From Deltaproteobacteria bacterium (lineage in GTDB: Bacteria > Desulfobacterota > Desulfomonilia > UBA1062), in contig JAKPQL010000077.1 of assembly GCA_029547045.1 (NCBI GenBank), forward strand, positions 37,978-101,977: a stretch of 64,000 bases of DNA. The letters are read 5' to 3'. Position 1 is the first letter of the stretch. Each line of letters starts with the position of its first letter. Positions 52,169 through 60,314 of this stretch are shown one piece after another. The notes under the pieces are model-generated. The model was not told where the DNA came from. It was given only the letters and a program-made list of their open reading frames with translations, and made no database searches. The translations under genes and the position numbers were made by a program.

Positions 52169-53077
52169 ATGTACTATTTTGGTATGCAGCTGAGGAGGTT
52201 TTCCGTTGTCCTGAAATTTCCCCAGGCTCATACCATCGGCGCAGCCCCCGGCATCATCTTCAGATCAGCCTTCGGCCTCGCGCTGAGGAGGGTTTCGTGC
52301 ACGGAACCAGAAGGGCAGTGTCGGGACTGCCACAGGTCGGGCAGCTGTCCGTGGATGGCAGTCTTCGAGACCCCGGCCCGGAAGGACAACCCGGTCATCC
52401 AGGGCGTGAACCGCATCCCGCATCCCTTTGTGTCGGCTCCCGTGTTCACGGGCCATGACATGATCATCATGGAAATGTGCGTCATGGCATCGGGGCTGAA
52501 GTATCTGCCCTGGATCATTGCCGCCCTGAACCTGATGCAGGACATGGGCCTCGGAGGAAAGCGTGACCGGTTCGCCATAGAGCACATGGAAGAACTGCTC
52601 CCCGACGGCGCCCGGGTGACTGTCGCCGCTGGGATTACACCCCGGTCACACGGAACGTTCACGCTTGGCGACTTTGTCGACACCCGGCTCAAGGGGTTCG
52701 CCCGCGATTCCCTCGAGGTGAGCTGCGTGACACCGCTGCGCATCAAACACCAGGGCAGGCTTGTACACGATCTGCCTTTCCATGTTTTCTACGGGGCCTG
52801 CACCAGGCGCATCAAGATGGTGTCCCTGGCTGCCGGGGCAGAATGGAACTGCCCGGAAAGCAACGGGGACGTGGAGTCGCTCACCAGTGAAAGCTGCTGG
52901 CAGGAGCACGGCCACTATTCATCCCGGCAGAAAACCACCCTCCAGCTCGGCGGCGTCACGGGACGGCTGATTTTCCGGGGTGTGCCCCCAGAGTGCCTAC
53001 CGGCAGTGTTCGCAGGCGAGATCCTCGGCATCGGCAAGAACACGAGCTTCGGCCTTGGGAGGTACCGGGTGTCATGA
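52169..53077 (+). CDS. cas6: CRISPR endoribonuclease Cas6
   Basis: A 302-residue Cas6 of the PF10040 type. A Cys cluster (CTEPEGQCRDCHRSGSCPW, residues about 43-61) is typical of this group, and the C-terminal glycine-rich RNA-binding loop is GKNTSFGLGRY. It should cut the pre-crRNA within repeats. AGAGG lies eight bases before ATG 52169; the long upstream open frame lacks Cas6 features. The stop overlaps csx20 as ATGA. Confidence 0.88.
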   Translation: MYYFGMQLRRFSVVLKFPQAHTIGAAPGIIFRSAFGLALRRVSCTEPEGQCRDCHRSGSCPWMAVFETPARKDNPVIQGVNRIPHPFVSAPVFTGHDMIIMEMCVMASGLKYLPWIIAALNLMQDMGLGGKRDRFAIEHMEELLPDGARVTVAAGITPRSHGTFTLGDFVDTRLKGFARDSLEVSCVTPLRIKHQGRLVHDLPFHVFYGACTRRIKMVSLAAGAEWNCPESNGDVESLTSESCWQEHGHYSSRQKTTLQLGGVTGRLIFRGVPPECLPAVFAGEILGIGKNTSFGLGRYRVS

Positions 53078-53460
53078 GGAGGATGTTCCTTTTCTTTTCG
53101 CACACCCTCACCCGGGAACAGGAGGAGGACGCCCGGGCGACCCTCATGGTGGACGAGTTCGTGTACCTGCCGGCAGGTCTCCAGGGAGCGTGGTCCGCTT
53201 TCGATCCCGGGGCCGGAACGATCGACGGGCAGCTGGAAGCGCTTCGACGGTACGTGGACGAGAACTGCGGCCCGGAGGATGTATGCCTGGTCCATGGCGA
53301 CTCCGGCGCGGTCTTCTCCCTGGTGAGCCACCTGAGGGAACGGGGCTTCAAGGCGTACTACTCCACCACGCGGCGCGTGTTCGAGGGAGAAACCATGCCG
53401 GAAGGGACGGCGAGGAACAGCCACCTGTTCAGGCATGTGCGGTTCAGGGAATATGAATGA
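53074..53460 (+). CDS. csx20: Csx20-like protein, predicted ring nuclease
   Basis: A 128-residue protein starting MRRMFLFFSHTLTREQEEDA and ending HLFRHVRFREYE. The N-terminal beta strand FLFFSHTLT, the VCLVHGDSGAVFSLVSHL block and the FRHVRFREYE end fit the Csx20 family, grouped with CARF-related ring nucleases that degrade cyclic oligoadenylates. It would switch off signalling made by Cas10. Family call from memory of the motifs; it overlaps cas6 by four bases. Confidence 0.65.
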   Translation: MRRMFLFFSHTLTREQEEDARATLMVDEFVYLPAGLQGAWSAFDPGAGTIDGQLEALRRYVDENCGPEDVCLVHGDSGAVFSLVSHLRERGFKAYYSTTRRVFEGETMPEGTARNSHLFRHVRFREYE

Positions 53461-53482
53461 TCTTGATCAAGAAGGAGCGTGT

Positions 53483-54790
53483 ATGAGTGCACATGTACTC
53501 GCCCTGCTCGTCGGCAGCAACCCGCTGCCCAACTACGTCACTGCCAGGTATCTCCTGGACCGTTCTCGCACCGACACAGGCATCGCGCCGGTACCGGACG
53601 TGATCCTGCTCCTGAGCTCGAAGGAGACCGTCCCCATCGGCGAGACCATCATTAGAAAACTGGGGCTTCCCGTCGGGCAGTATGTTCATCGCACACTTAT
53701 GGAGGGCCAGCGCGATCCGCATACCATCTCAGATTCGCTCAGGAAGGCCGTGGACAGCATCTCGGCAAAGACCTCCATCGCATCCCTGCACCTCAACATA
53801 ACCGGCGGCACGAAGCCCATGGCGGTCTTCGCCACCCTGGCAGGCCTGAGCCTGCCCAAGGACTGCCCCTTCCTGGTCTCGGACCTGGACCCCCAGCGGC
53901 ATATCATCCGGGTGACGAGCTGGTGTCAGGAAGAGGTCCAGGAATCGTACCTGCCCCCACGGGGCACCCTCCTTTCCGTTCCGGCGCTGGGCCTGCAGGT
54001 GAAAGACATCCTCCAGCTGCACGAGTCCAGGTTCAAGATCGTCGATAACGGCTCCAGTGCGCCAATTAAATTCCATTCACAACCCTATTCCGAGAAGTTC
54101 TATGCCGAGTCTCTCGGCAAAGACTCCCAGACCTGGTTCGAACATCTGAACAGCATCAAGGTGCACAGGGGCAGAAGCAAGAATTCCCTGCTGGAGAGTT
54201 TCGAGAAAGTCATGGATTACCGGCCGTTCATCGAGGTGTTCCCCTCCATGGCCCCATATTTCACCAGTGACGGGCGCCTCTCGCAGGACGTGGACATTGT
54301 CGGGCTCCTGCGTCTGTTCCAGGGCGGATGGCTGGAGGACATGGTCCTGCGGGCGTTCAGGGACCTTGCCGGTTCGGGCCAGATCGCCCTGAGCGACTAC
54401 CGTAAGGGTGTGGAGGTGGAATACGACCGCAGGCCGGCGGAGATAGACCTCATCGCCATGAGGGGCTACCAGATGTATCTGGTCTCCTGCACCAGATCCT
54501 CACAGATCAAGGATGTCAAGCGCAAGGCCTTCGAGGCCCTGTACCGCGCCGAGCAGCTCGGCGGCGAACATGCACAGGTGGTGGTGGTATCCGTCATGAG
54601 CAACGTTTCAGATCGTACCATTCCCTTTTCAAGGGAGAACAACCTGTCTGAACTCAAGAAGGACCTGGCCCAGTACGATGCACGGCGAAATTGCCACCTC
54701 ATAGGCATCGAAGAGCTCAGGGGAGAGGTCGAGGGCAGGGGCACCCTGAGAAGTAAGCTCGCGGAAATCATCGGCGGGGTTGCTGTATGA
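53483..54790 (+). CDS. CARF-DUF1887 (Card1/Can2-like) nuclease effector
   Basis: A 435-residue protein from ATG 53483 (AAGGAG five bases upstream). The N-terminal CARF domain (residues about 1-160) has LNITGGTKPM at 104-113, the usual cyclic-oligoadenylate-binding loop. The C-terminal DUF1887 nuclease domain (about 270-435) has GGWLEDMV and the acid pair E320-I-D322. The expected Lys of the (E/S)-x-K end reads SCTR (residues 335-338), so the classic lysine is replaced by Thr-Arg. Such proteins cut DNA or RNA after cyclic oligoadenylate binding. Overlaps cas10 as ATGA. Confidence 0.8.
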   Translation: MSAHVLALLVGSNPLPNYVTARYLLDRSRTDTGIAPVPDVILLLSSKETVPIGETIIRKLGLPVGQYVHRTLMEGQRDPHTISDSLRKAVDSISAKTSIASLHLNITGGTKPMAVFATLAGLSLPKDCPFLVSDLDPQRHIIRVTSWCQEEVQESYLPPRGTLLSVPALGLQVKDILQLHESRFKIVDNGSSAPIKFHSQPYSEKFYAESLGKDSQTWFEHLNSIKVHRGRSKNSLLESFEKVMDYRPFIEVFPSMAPYFTSDGRLSQDVDIVGLLRLFQGGWLEDMVLRAFRDLAGSGQIALSDYRKGVEVEYDRRPAEIDLIAMRGYQMYLVSCTRSSQIKDVKRKAFEALYRAEQLGGEHAQVVVVSVMSNVSDRTIPFSRENNLSELKKDLAQYDARRNCHLIGIEELRGEVEGRGTLRSKLAEIIGGVAV

Positions 54791-56322
54791 TCGTGGCCAT
54801 GTACGATATCACCGGGATCCAGGAATATGTCTTCTCTTCCACCAAACTCAGGGAGAACCTGGGCGCCTCGATCATCGTCCAGCGGATCTTCACGGATTTC
54901 TTTTCCGAACACACGGAGGCCCGCGTCGTGTACATCGGCGGTGGCAACGCCATGGTGGAGTACGACGACCGGGACAGGTACCGCGAAGCCACCTGCGGGC
55001 TGTCGCGCGAGTTCGTCCGCCGCACCGGCGGGGCCTTGCGCTTCGCGGCGCATGCCGAGGAACGGAGGGGGAGTTTCCAGGATGTGCGGAAAAGGCTCGT
55101 GGACGGGCTGAACGCACGGAAGAACCGCTTGAGCGGTAGCGTGCCGCTCATGGGCATCGCCATCACGCGCGAGTGCCCTTACGACGGCTGGCCTGCGGTG
55201 ACGATGGAAGGCGGCGCGGGACTGTCCTATCCGGCGTGGTGCAAGCGCCAGGAGGACCCGGACGTGTATTTCAGGGAAACCAGACGGCTGCTCGACGACG
55301 ATCTGGCCGCATCGGGCTGCGAATTTCCCTCAGAGCTCGACAAGCTGGGCCAGGTACGCGAAGAGCAGAACTACATCGCCGTGGTGCACATCGACGGCAA
55401 CAATATGGGCCGGGCCATCAACGAGGCGCTCTCGGGCATCTCCCAGTACGAGGAGGCTGCCAGGGCGATGAAACGGCTCTCCTCGGACATCGACGCGGCC
55501 TATACCGGGGCCTTCACGTCCCTGGTCCGGGAACTCGAAAGGGGGCAGTCGGGCCGGACGCTCCCCATCCGGCCCATCATCCTGAGCGGCGACGATGTCA
55601 CCTTCGTAAGCAGGGGCGATCTGGGGCTCAAGCTTGCCGCAGACTTCCTCTGCGACGTATCAGATCGCACCGTCGAGGCTGCAGGCAAGGCCCTGAGGCT
55701 CTCCGCCTGCGCAGGGGTGGCCATCGTCAAGTCGCATTTCCCCTTCTCCCGGGCGTACGGCCTGGCCGAGGAGCTCTGCCAGTCGGCCAAACGCAAGGCC
55801 AAGGTGCATGCAGAAAGGAGCGGCGCGCCAGACGTGGGCAGCTGGCTCGACTTCCATATCGTCCAGGGCGGCATCCTCTCCGACATCGGGCGCATTCGCT
55901 CACAGCACTACCAGGTGCGCGGCATGCCGGGCGCACGGGACATGAGCACCGCAGACGGCACCCTGAAGTATCGGCAGTACCACCTGCTCGGGCGGCCATG
56001 GCGGGTGTGCGGCCCGGGCCCGGCCGAGTACGACTGGAATGAGCTGCTGAGGTCGGCAGACATATTCCGCGACAGCTGGCCGGCCAACCGCATCAAGCAG
56101 CTGCGCAACAGCCTCATCGGAATACCCTCCGAGCGGGATCTGCTCATGGAGGAGATCAGGAGCCGTGGCTATGCCCTGCCGGACTTCCCGGGCAAGGAGC
56201 ACGATAACCTCTTTTTCGAGAATCACCCGGAACTGGCTGGCACCACCCCGTACTTCGACGCCATCGAGATACTTGATTTCCACCCCGGAACCTCGATGAA
56301 GGGGGGTCTTCATGCTGATTAA
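54787..56322 (+). CDS. cas10: Cas10, short form without HD domain
   Basis: A 511-residue Cas10. It begins directly with MIVAMYDITGIQEYVF, a palm-type opening, and has no N-terminal HD nuclease. The two palm metal regions are HIDGNNMG (residues 201-208) and ILSGDDVTF with SGDD at 267-270, in place of GGDD. The two Asp are kept, so cyclic oligoadenylate synthesis is plausible, in line with the CARF effector and ring nuclease beside it. Large subunit of the type III complex. Its end overlaps the next gene by 11 bases. Confidence 0.88.
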   Translation: MIVAMYDITGIQEYVFSSTKLRENLGASIIVQRIFTDFFSEHTEARVVYIGGGNAMVEYDDRDRYREATCGLSREFVRRTGGALRFAAHAEERRGSFQDVRKRLVDGLNARKNRLSGSVPLMGIAITRECPYDGWPAVTMEGGAGLSYPAWCKRQEDPDVYFRETRRLLDDDLAASGCEFPSELDKLGQVREEQNYIAVVHIDGNNMGRAINEALSGISQYEEAARAMKRLSSDIDAAYTGAFTSLVRELERGQSGRTLPIRPIILSGDDVTFVSRGDLGLKLAADFLCDVSDRTVEAAGKALRLSACAGVAIVKSHFPFSRAYGLAEELCQSAKRKAKVHAERSGAPDVGSWLDFHIVQGGILSDIGRIRSQHYQVRGMPGARDMSTADGTLKYRQYHLLGRPWRVCGPGPAEYDWNELLRSADIFRDSWPANRIKQLRNSLIGIPSERDLLMEEIRSRGYALPDFPGKEHDNLFFENHPELAGTTPYFDAIEILDFHPGTSMKGGLHAD

Positions 56323-58495
56323 GATGACCCTCCTGTCCGACACCGTTCCTGGCAGCGGCGAGGGCCTGGCAGGCGTTCTGGACACGGATATCGCATACGA
56401 CGACGTCGGCCTCCCCTTCATCCCGGCCAAGCGGCTCAAGGGGCTGCTCCGCGAGAGCGCCATGGAGCTCGAGACCCTGGGCGCCGTCTTGCAGGGAACC
56501 GTGCAGGCCCTCTTCGGCACGGGCTACGCGCCCACAGGCGCAGAGTTCAAGGTCTCAAACGGCTGTATCCGGCAGTACGGGCAGACACACCGGGCACTCC
56601 AGTGGCTGCAGGGTAACGAACGGTATGGCAGGCTCTTCCATCCCCATGCCGTGCTGGGCTGTTTCACACGCATCCGGAGCCAGACCGCCATGACCGCCGA
56701 GGGGACCTACGCGGACCGGTCGCTCAGGAGCATGCGCGTGCTGAATCGCGGTCAGGAGTTCTTCTTCGCCCTGGAGGCCCCCGAGGCACATCGTCCCACC
56801 CTTGAGACAGTCTGCAAGGTCACCCGCGCCATGGGCGCGGGTCGCACCCGTGGCCTGGGGCAGATCAGGCTCGAACTCGTGGACGAGGAATCGAACGACC
56901 TGGAGGCCATGGCACCGGCGGACGAAGGGCTGCGGGAAGAAGATGCCTGCAGGATCAGCCTCACGATCAGGACCGAGGCCCAGGTACTGGCAAGCAACCG
57001 CGTGGGGAGGTCCCAGGCGAGCGAGGGCCATATCCCGGGCGGGCTCATCCTGGGCGCCCTGGCGGGCCGTTACATCGCGGCCCGTTCCCTGGCAGCCCCG
57101 GACACGGACAAGGACTTCCGGTCCATCTTCCTGGACGGACGCGTGCAGTTTTCGCCGGCCTTCCCCCTGGACGTCGAGGGCAGACAGACCATACCGTGCC
57201 CGCTCTCCATCGTGCGTGAGAAGAACAGCGACGAGCTCTACGACCTGTCCCGGGACGAAGACCGCGACAGGCTGGCCCGGGACGGGTCGCTGCAGACCAA
57301 GGGCTGCCCTGCCGAATGGGTGTTCCTGGAAGAAGGAGCGCTGTCCCGGGCCTCCGTGGCTTTCGAGGTCGAGTACCACCACCGCCGCCCGGACGACAAG
57401 GCCAAGGGACGAGCGGGCGAGGCCATGCCAGGGGCGGAGGACGAAGGCGCCTTCTTCCAGTTCGAGGTGCTCAGCCCCGGCCAGTCCTTCGGTGCATCCA
57501 TCACCGGGCCGTACGGTCTGCTCAGGCAACTGACGCCGCTCCTCGCAGAGAACAGGACCCTCTATCTCGGCAAGTCCCGCACGGCTCAGTACGGCAGATG
57601 TACGGTCAGCATGGACGGCCCGTACCGGTACGCCGCCACCGAAGGGAGGATCGAGCCCGGCGGGCATGCAGTCATCACCCTGGTCTCGGATGCCGTCGTT
57701 CTCAACGCCTGCGGCTACCCAAGCGCCGATCCGAACGACCTTGCAGCAGAGATGAACCGGAGGCACGGCATCTCCCTGGAGATCGAGGACTCGTGGGGGA
57801 CGTGCGCCAAGTCCGTCATGCTGGGCGGATTCATGGGCGTCTGGCGGCTCCCCCGCCCACAGACGGCAGCCCTGAAGGCCGGGACCGTTCTGCGGGTGAA
57901 GAACGCCGGCTGGTCCCCGGTGGACATCGGCATGCTCGAGGCAGTGCCCTATGGGCAGCGCACTCCAGAGGGATTCGGGCGTATCGTCGTCAATCGCCAC
58001 GGACACTGCGCAACGAGCGATGTTACGCCAGCCCCGGAAGCCCTGCAGCCCGCGCCGTCCACGGACACTTTCGTCATGGTCAAGGAGAAGATCGCACGCC
58101 GCGCCCTGGAAGACGCCCTCACCGTGGAGGCGGTCAGGAAGGCGGGGAAGCCCCCTGCCGACGTCCCCCCGTCGTTCCTGGCGCGGATGCTCAAGCTCAT
58201 CGACCGGAACACCTCCTTTGACGGACTCGGGAAGGACCTGGACGCCTTTGCGGACAAACGCGCCGGGAGACATGCCGAGAAGCTCGCCGCACCGCTCTTC
58301 ATCGGAAATGACGGGAAAGGGTTCCAGGAGGTCAAATTCGCCGACACGGTATCGCAGTGCCGGCAGAGACTCGACCTGGACGTGCTCCTGCCCGACGCCG
58401 GGGACAGCCGGAACGCCTCCGGCGAGCTGTACGCGTTCTACCAGGTCTATGCCAGGGCCTTCCTGACACACCTGAAACTGAGGAGAAGGAGCTGA
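56312..58495 (+). CDS. Cas7-Cas5-Cas11-like fusion (Csx10-related)
   Basis: A 727-residue multi-RAMP protein. The first module (residues about 1-195) has DTDIAYDDVGLPFIPAKRLK near its start and a glycine-rich loop GRTRGLGQIRLEL; this is Cas7-like and also matches the start of Csx10. The second module (about 210-565) is Cas5/Csx10-like with KSRTAQYGRCTVS and EGFGRIVV. The last 140 residues are mostly helical, as expected for a fused Cas11 small subunit. The same order is known in the III-D variant (III-Dv) complex. GGGGGG precedes the ATG. Confidence 0.75.
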   Translation: MLIKMTLLSDTVPGSGEGLAGVLDTDIAYDDVGLPFIPAKRLKGLLRESAMELETLGAVLQGTVQALFGTGYAPTGAEFKVSNGCIRQYGQTHRALQWLQGNERYGRLFHPHAVLGCFTRIRSQTAMTAEGTYADRSLRSMRVLNRGQEFFFALEAPEAHRPTLETVCKVTRAMGAGRTRGLGQIRLELVDEESNDLEAMAPADEGLREEDACRISLTIRTEAQVLASNRVGRSQASEGHIPGGLILGALAGRYIAARSLAAPDTDKDFRSIFLDGRVQFSPAFPLDVEGRQTIPCPLSIVREKNSDELYDLSRDEDRDRLARDGSLQTKGCPAEWVFLEEGALSRASVAFEVEYHHRRPDDKAKGRAGEAMPGAEDEGAFFQFEVLSPGQSFGASITGPYGLLRQLTPLLAENRTLYLGKSRTAQYGRCTVSMDGPYRYAATEGRIEPGGHAVITLVSDAVVLNACGYPSADPNDLAAEMNRRHGISLEIEDSWGTCAKSVMLGGFMGVWRLPRPQTAALKAGTVLRVKNAGWSPVDIGMLEAVPYGQRTPEGFGRIVVNRHGHCATSDVTPAPEALQPAPSTDTFVMVKEKIARRALEDALTVEAVRKAGKPPADVPPSFLARMLKLIDRNTSFDGLGKDLDAFADKRAGRHAEKLAAPLFIGNDGKGFQEVKFADTVSQCRQRLDLDVLLPDAGDSRNASGELYAFYQVYARAFLTHLKLRRRS

Positions 58496-58497
58496 AC

Positions 58498-59865
58498 ATG
58501 GACAAGTACCAGCCCGTACGGGAGCGCCTCTACTGCAAGGGAACGCTCGTCAACCGCTCGCCCCTCATCTGCGGCAGCGGCGAGGACGAACGCACCGACA
58601 TGGACTTCATCCGCGACGCCGCGGGGCTGCCCTTTCTGCCCGGCACGACCCTGGCAGGGATCGTCCGCCACGGCCTCGAGCGGCGGCTCGGTCAACAGGA
58701 CAAGCACCTGGTAGCGCTGGTCTTCGGCGAACGCGACAGGCCGTTCCAGAGCGCCGTGTCGTTCCATGACGCGCACCTCGTCGAGGGTCCATCCGGAGAT
58801 GGGTGCCGGTTCTCGCTCCGGGACGGCGTGAAGATCGACCACGAGACACGTTCCGCCCTGGACAAGGCCAAGTACGACTTCGAGGTGCTCGAACCAGGGC
58901 ATCGCTTTGCATTCTGCTGTGAGGCCGTGGTGAGACGGAGTCCCTCGCACGGTGCAGGCCATGACGCGGTGCATCGGGTCATGGCCGGCATATGCGAGCT
59001 CCTGGAGGAGGGGATCGCCCTGGGAGCAAAGACCAGGCGGGGGTTCGGACAGATGAGACTCGAGGACACGCGGTCCATGGTCCTGAACCTTGCGGACCCC
59101 GGGCACGTCCGCCGATGGATCGATTTTTCCTGGGACGACCTGAACCACCGTGAAGGCCTGGACGTGAACGGCACGGTCCTGGGGGCGGAAAGCAGGGTGC
59201 GCGTGGAGGCAGAGTTCGATATTTCGGGCTCGCTCATCATACGCTCCTACAGCGTGGACCCCGATGCACCGGATGCCACCCACGTCACCAGCGCAGGGCA
59301 GCCCGTGGTGCCGGGGACCTCCTGGGCCGGGGCGCTGCGGAGCGCCATCCTGGGCGCGGGGGAGGCCCTGGATCGGAGAGGGACGTTCGAGGGATGGCTC
59401 AAGCGTCTCTTCGGAGACGTGGACGAAGAGGCCGCCAGGCAGCTGCGTCGAGCGGGCAGGCGCACACGTGGCACGGCCAGGGCATCGAGGGTCTGGATCG
59501 GCGAAACCGCTGTCGAGGGCGGCAAACTGCTGACCTGCACACGCACAAAGGTGGACCGCTTCACCGGCGGCGTGGTGGAGGGCGCGCTCTTCGACGAGCG
59601 GCCAGTATACGGCGGAAGGCTGACCCTGAACCTCGCCCTGGATGCCCCGGAGCCCCACGAGACGGCCCTCGTCCTGCTGGGGCTGCGGGAACTGGGTGAG
59701 GGCATACAGCCCCTGGGCGGCGAGGCCGGCATCGGCCGGGGCACCCTGCGCCTTGTGTCCGTGTCCATCGGCGGTGAGCGTTTCCCCACCATGGACGAGG
59801 CCCTTTCCTCGGGTGACTACCTCAGAGCCCTGTACCGTGCGATGCAGAACGGAGGTGCCCGATGA
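58498..59865 (+). CDS. Cas7-2x, tandem Csm3-like RAMP
   Basis: A 455-residue protein from ATG 58498 (GGAG upstream). Two Cas7 modules are seen: the first with DFIRDAAGLPFLPGTTLAG and RRGFGQMRLED (residues about 1-195), the second with QPVVPGTSWAGALRSAIL and GEAGIGRGTLRLV (about 225-440). Two Asp-rich loops (ERTDMDFIRD; SYSVDPDAPD) are candidate RNA-cleaving sites. It forms two backbone units of the type III-Dv complex. Overlaps the next gene as ATGA. Confidence 0.8.
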   Translation: MDKYQPVRERLYCKGTLVNRSPLICGSGEDERTDMDFIRDAAGLPFLPGTTLAGIVRHGLERRLGQQDKHLVALVFGERDRPFQSAVSFHDAHLVEGPSGDGCRFSLRDGVKIDHETRSALDKAKYDFEVLEPGHRFAFCCEAVVRRSPSHGAGHDAVHRVMAGICELLEEGIALGAKTRRGFGQMRLEDTRSMVLNLADPGHVRRWIDFSWDDLNHREGLDVNGTVLGAESRVRVEAEFDISGSLIIRSYSVDPDAPDATHVTSAGQPVVPGTSWAGALRSAILGAGEALDRRGTFEGWLKRLFGDVDEEAARQLRRAGRRTRGTARASRVWIGETAVEGGKLLTCTRTKVDRFTGGVVEGALFDERPVYGGRLTLNLALDAPEPHETALVLLGLRELGEGIQPLGGEAGIGRGTLRLVSVSIGGERFPTMDEALSSGDYLRALYRAMQNGGAR

Positions 59866-60305
59866 GAGCCATAGAGTTCAAGGAAGTGGTGAGCCGCGTG
59901 GAAACCGGGACCGTGGCAGACCCCGCAGCCCTGGTCAGGGAAAGGATATCCTCGCTGGGCCAGGGCGTTGCTGGCATCACGTACCGGCATGACGAAGTCA
60001 CGGTGGAGCGCTCCTTCAGCGGCTCGCTGCCGCCGGCCGGGAATCTCCAGGAGCTGCGCCTGTTCAGCCCCGCAGGCGAGCTCAGGCTCTGGCGTGACGG
60101 AGAGGGCTTTTGCTACCGCCTGCGCACGGAGAACGGCAGCGGCGTGCCGGCCGAGTGCTTCGACCAGACGCACCTCACCTGGGACGATCAGCGCCGGCGC
60201 GACTTCGACCTGCCGGAACGGTACACAGTACGCACCTACGTGGAATACGACGACGACGGCATAGCCCGGTTCGTGGACGCCCGGCTCATGGCGTTCGAAT
60301 ACTAG
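59862..60305 (+). CDS. csx19: Csx19-like protein
   Basis: A 147-residue protein with ELRLFSPAGELRLWRDGEGF and a final ERYTVRTYVEYDDDG. The position between Cas7-2x and the large RAMP, and the size, match Csx19 (TIGR03984) of III-D systems, an accessory subunit of the complex. Sequence evidence is moderate. Overlaps Cas7-2x by four bases. Confidence 0.6.
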   Translation: MRAIEFKEVVSRVETGTVADPAALVRERISSLGQGVAGITYRHDEVTVERSFSGSLPPAGNLQELRLFSPAGELRLWRDGEGFCYRLRTENGSGVPAECFDQTHLTWDDQRRRDFDLPERYTVRTYVEYDDDGIARFVDARLMAFEY

Positions 60306-60314
60306 GGAGGGCAC

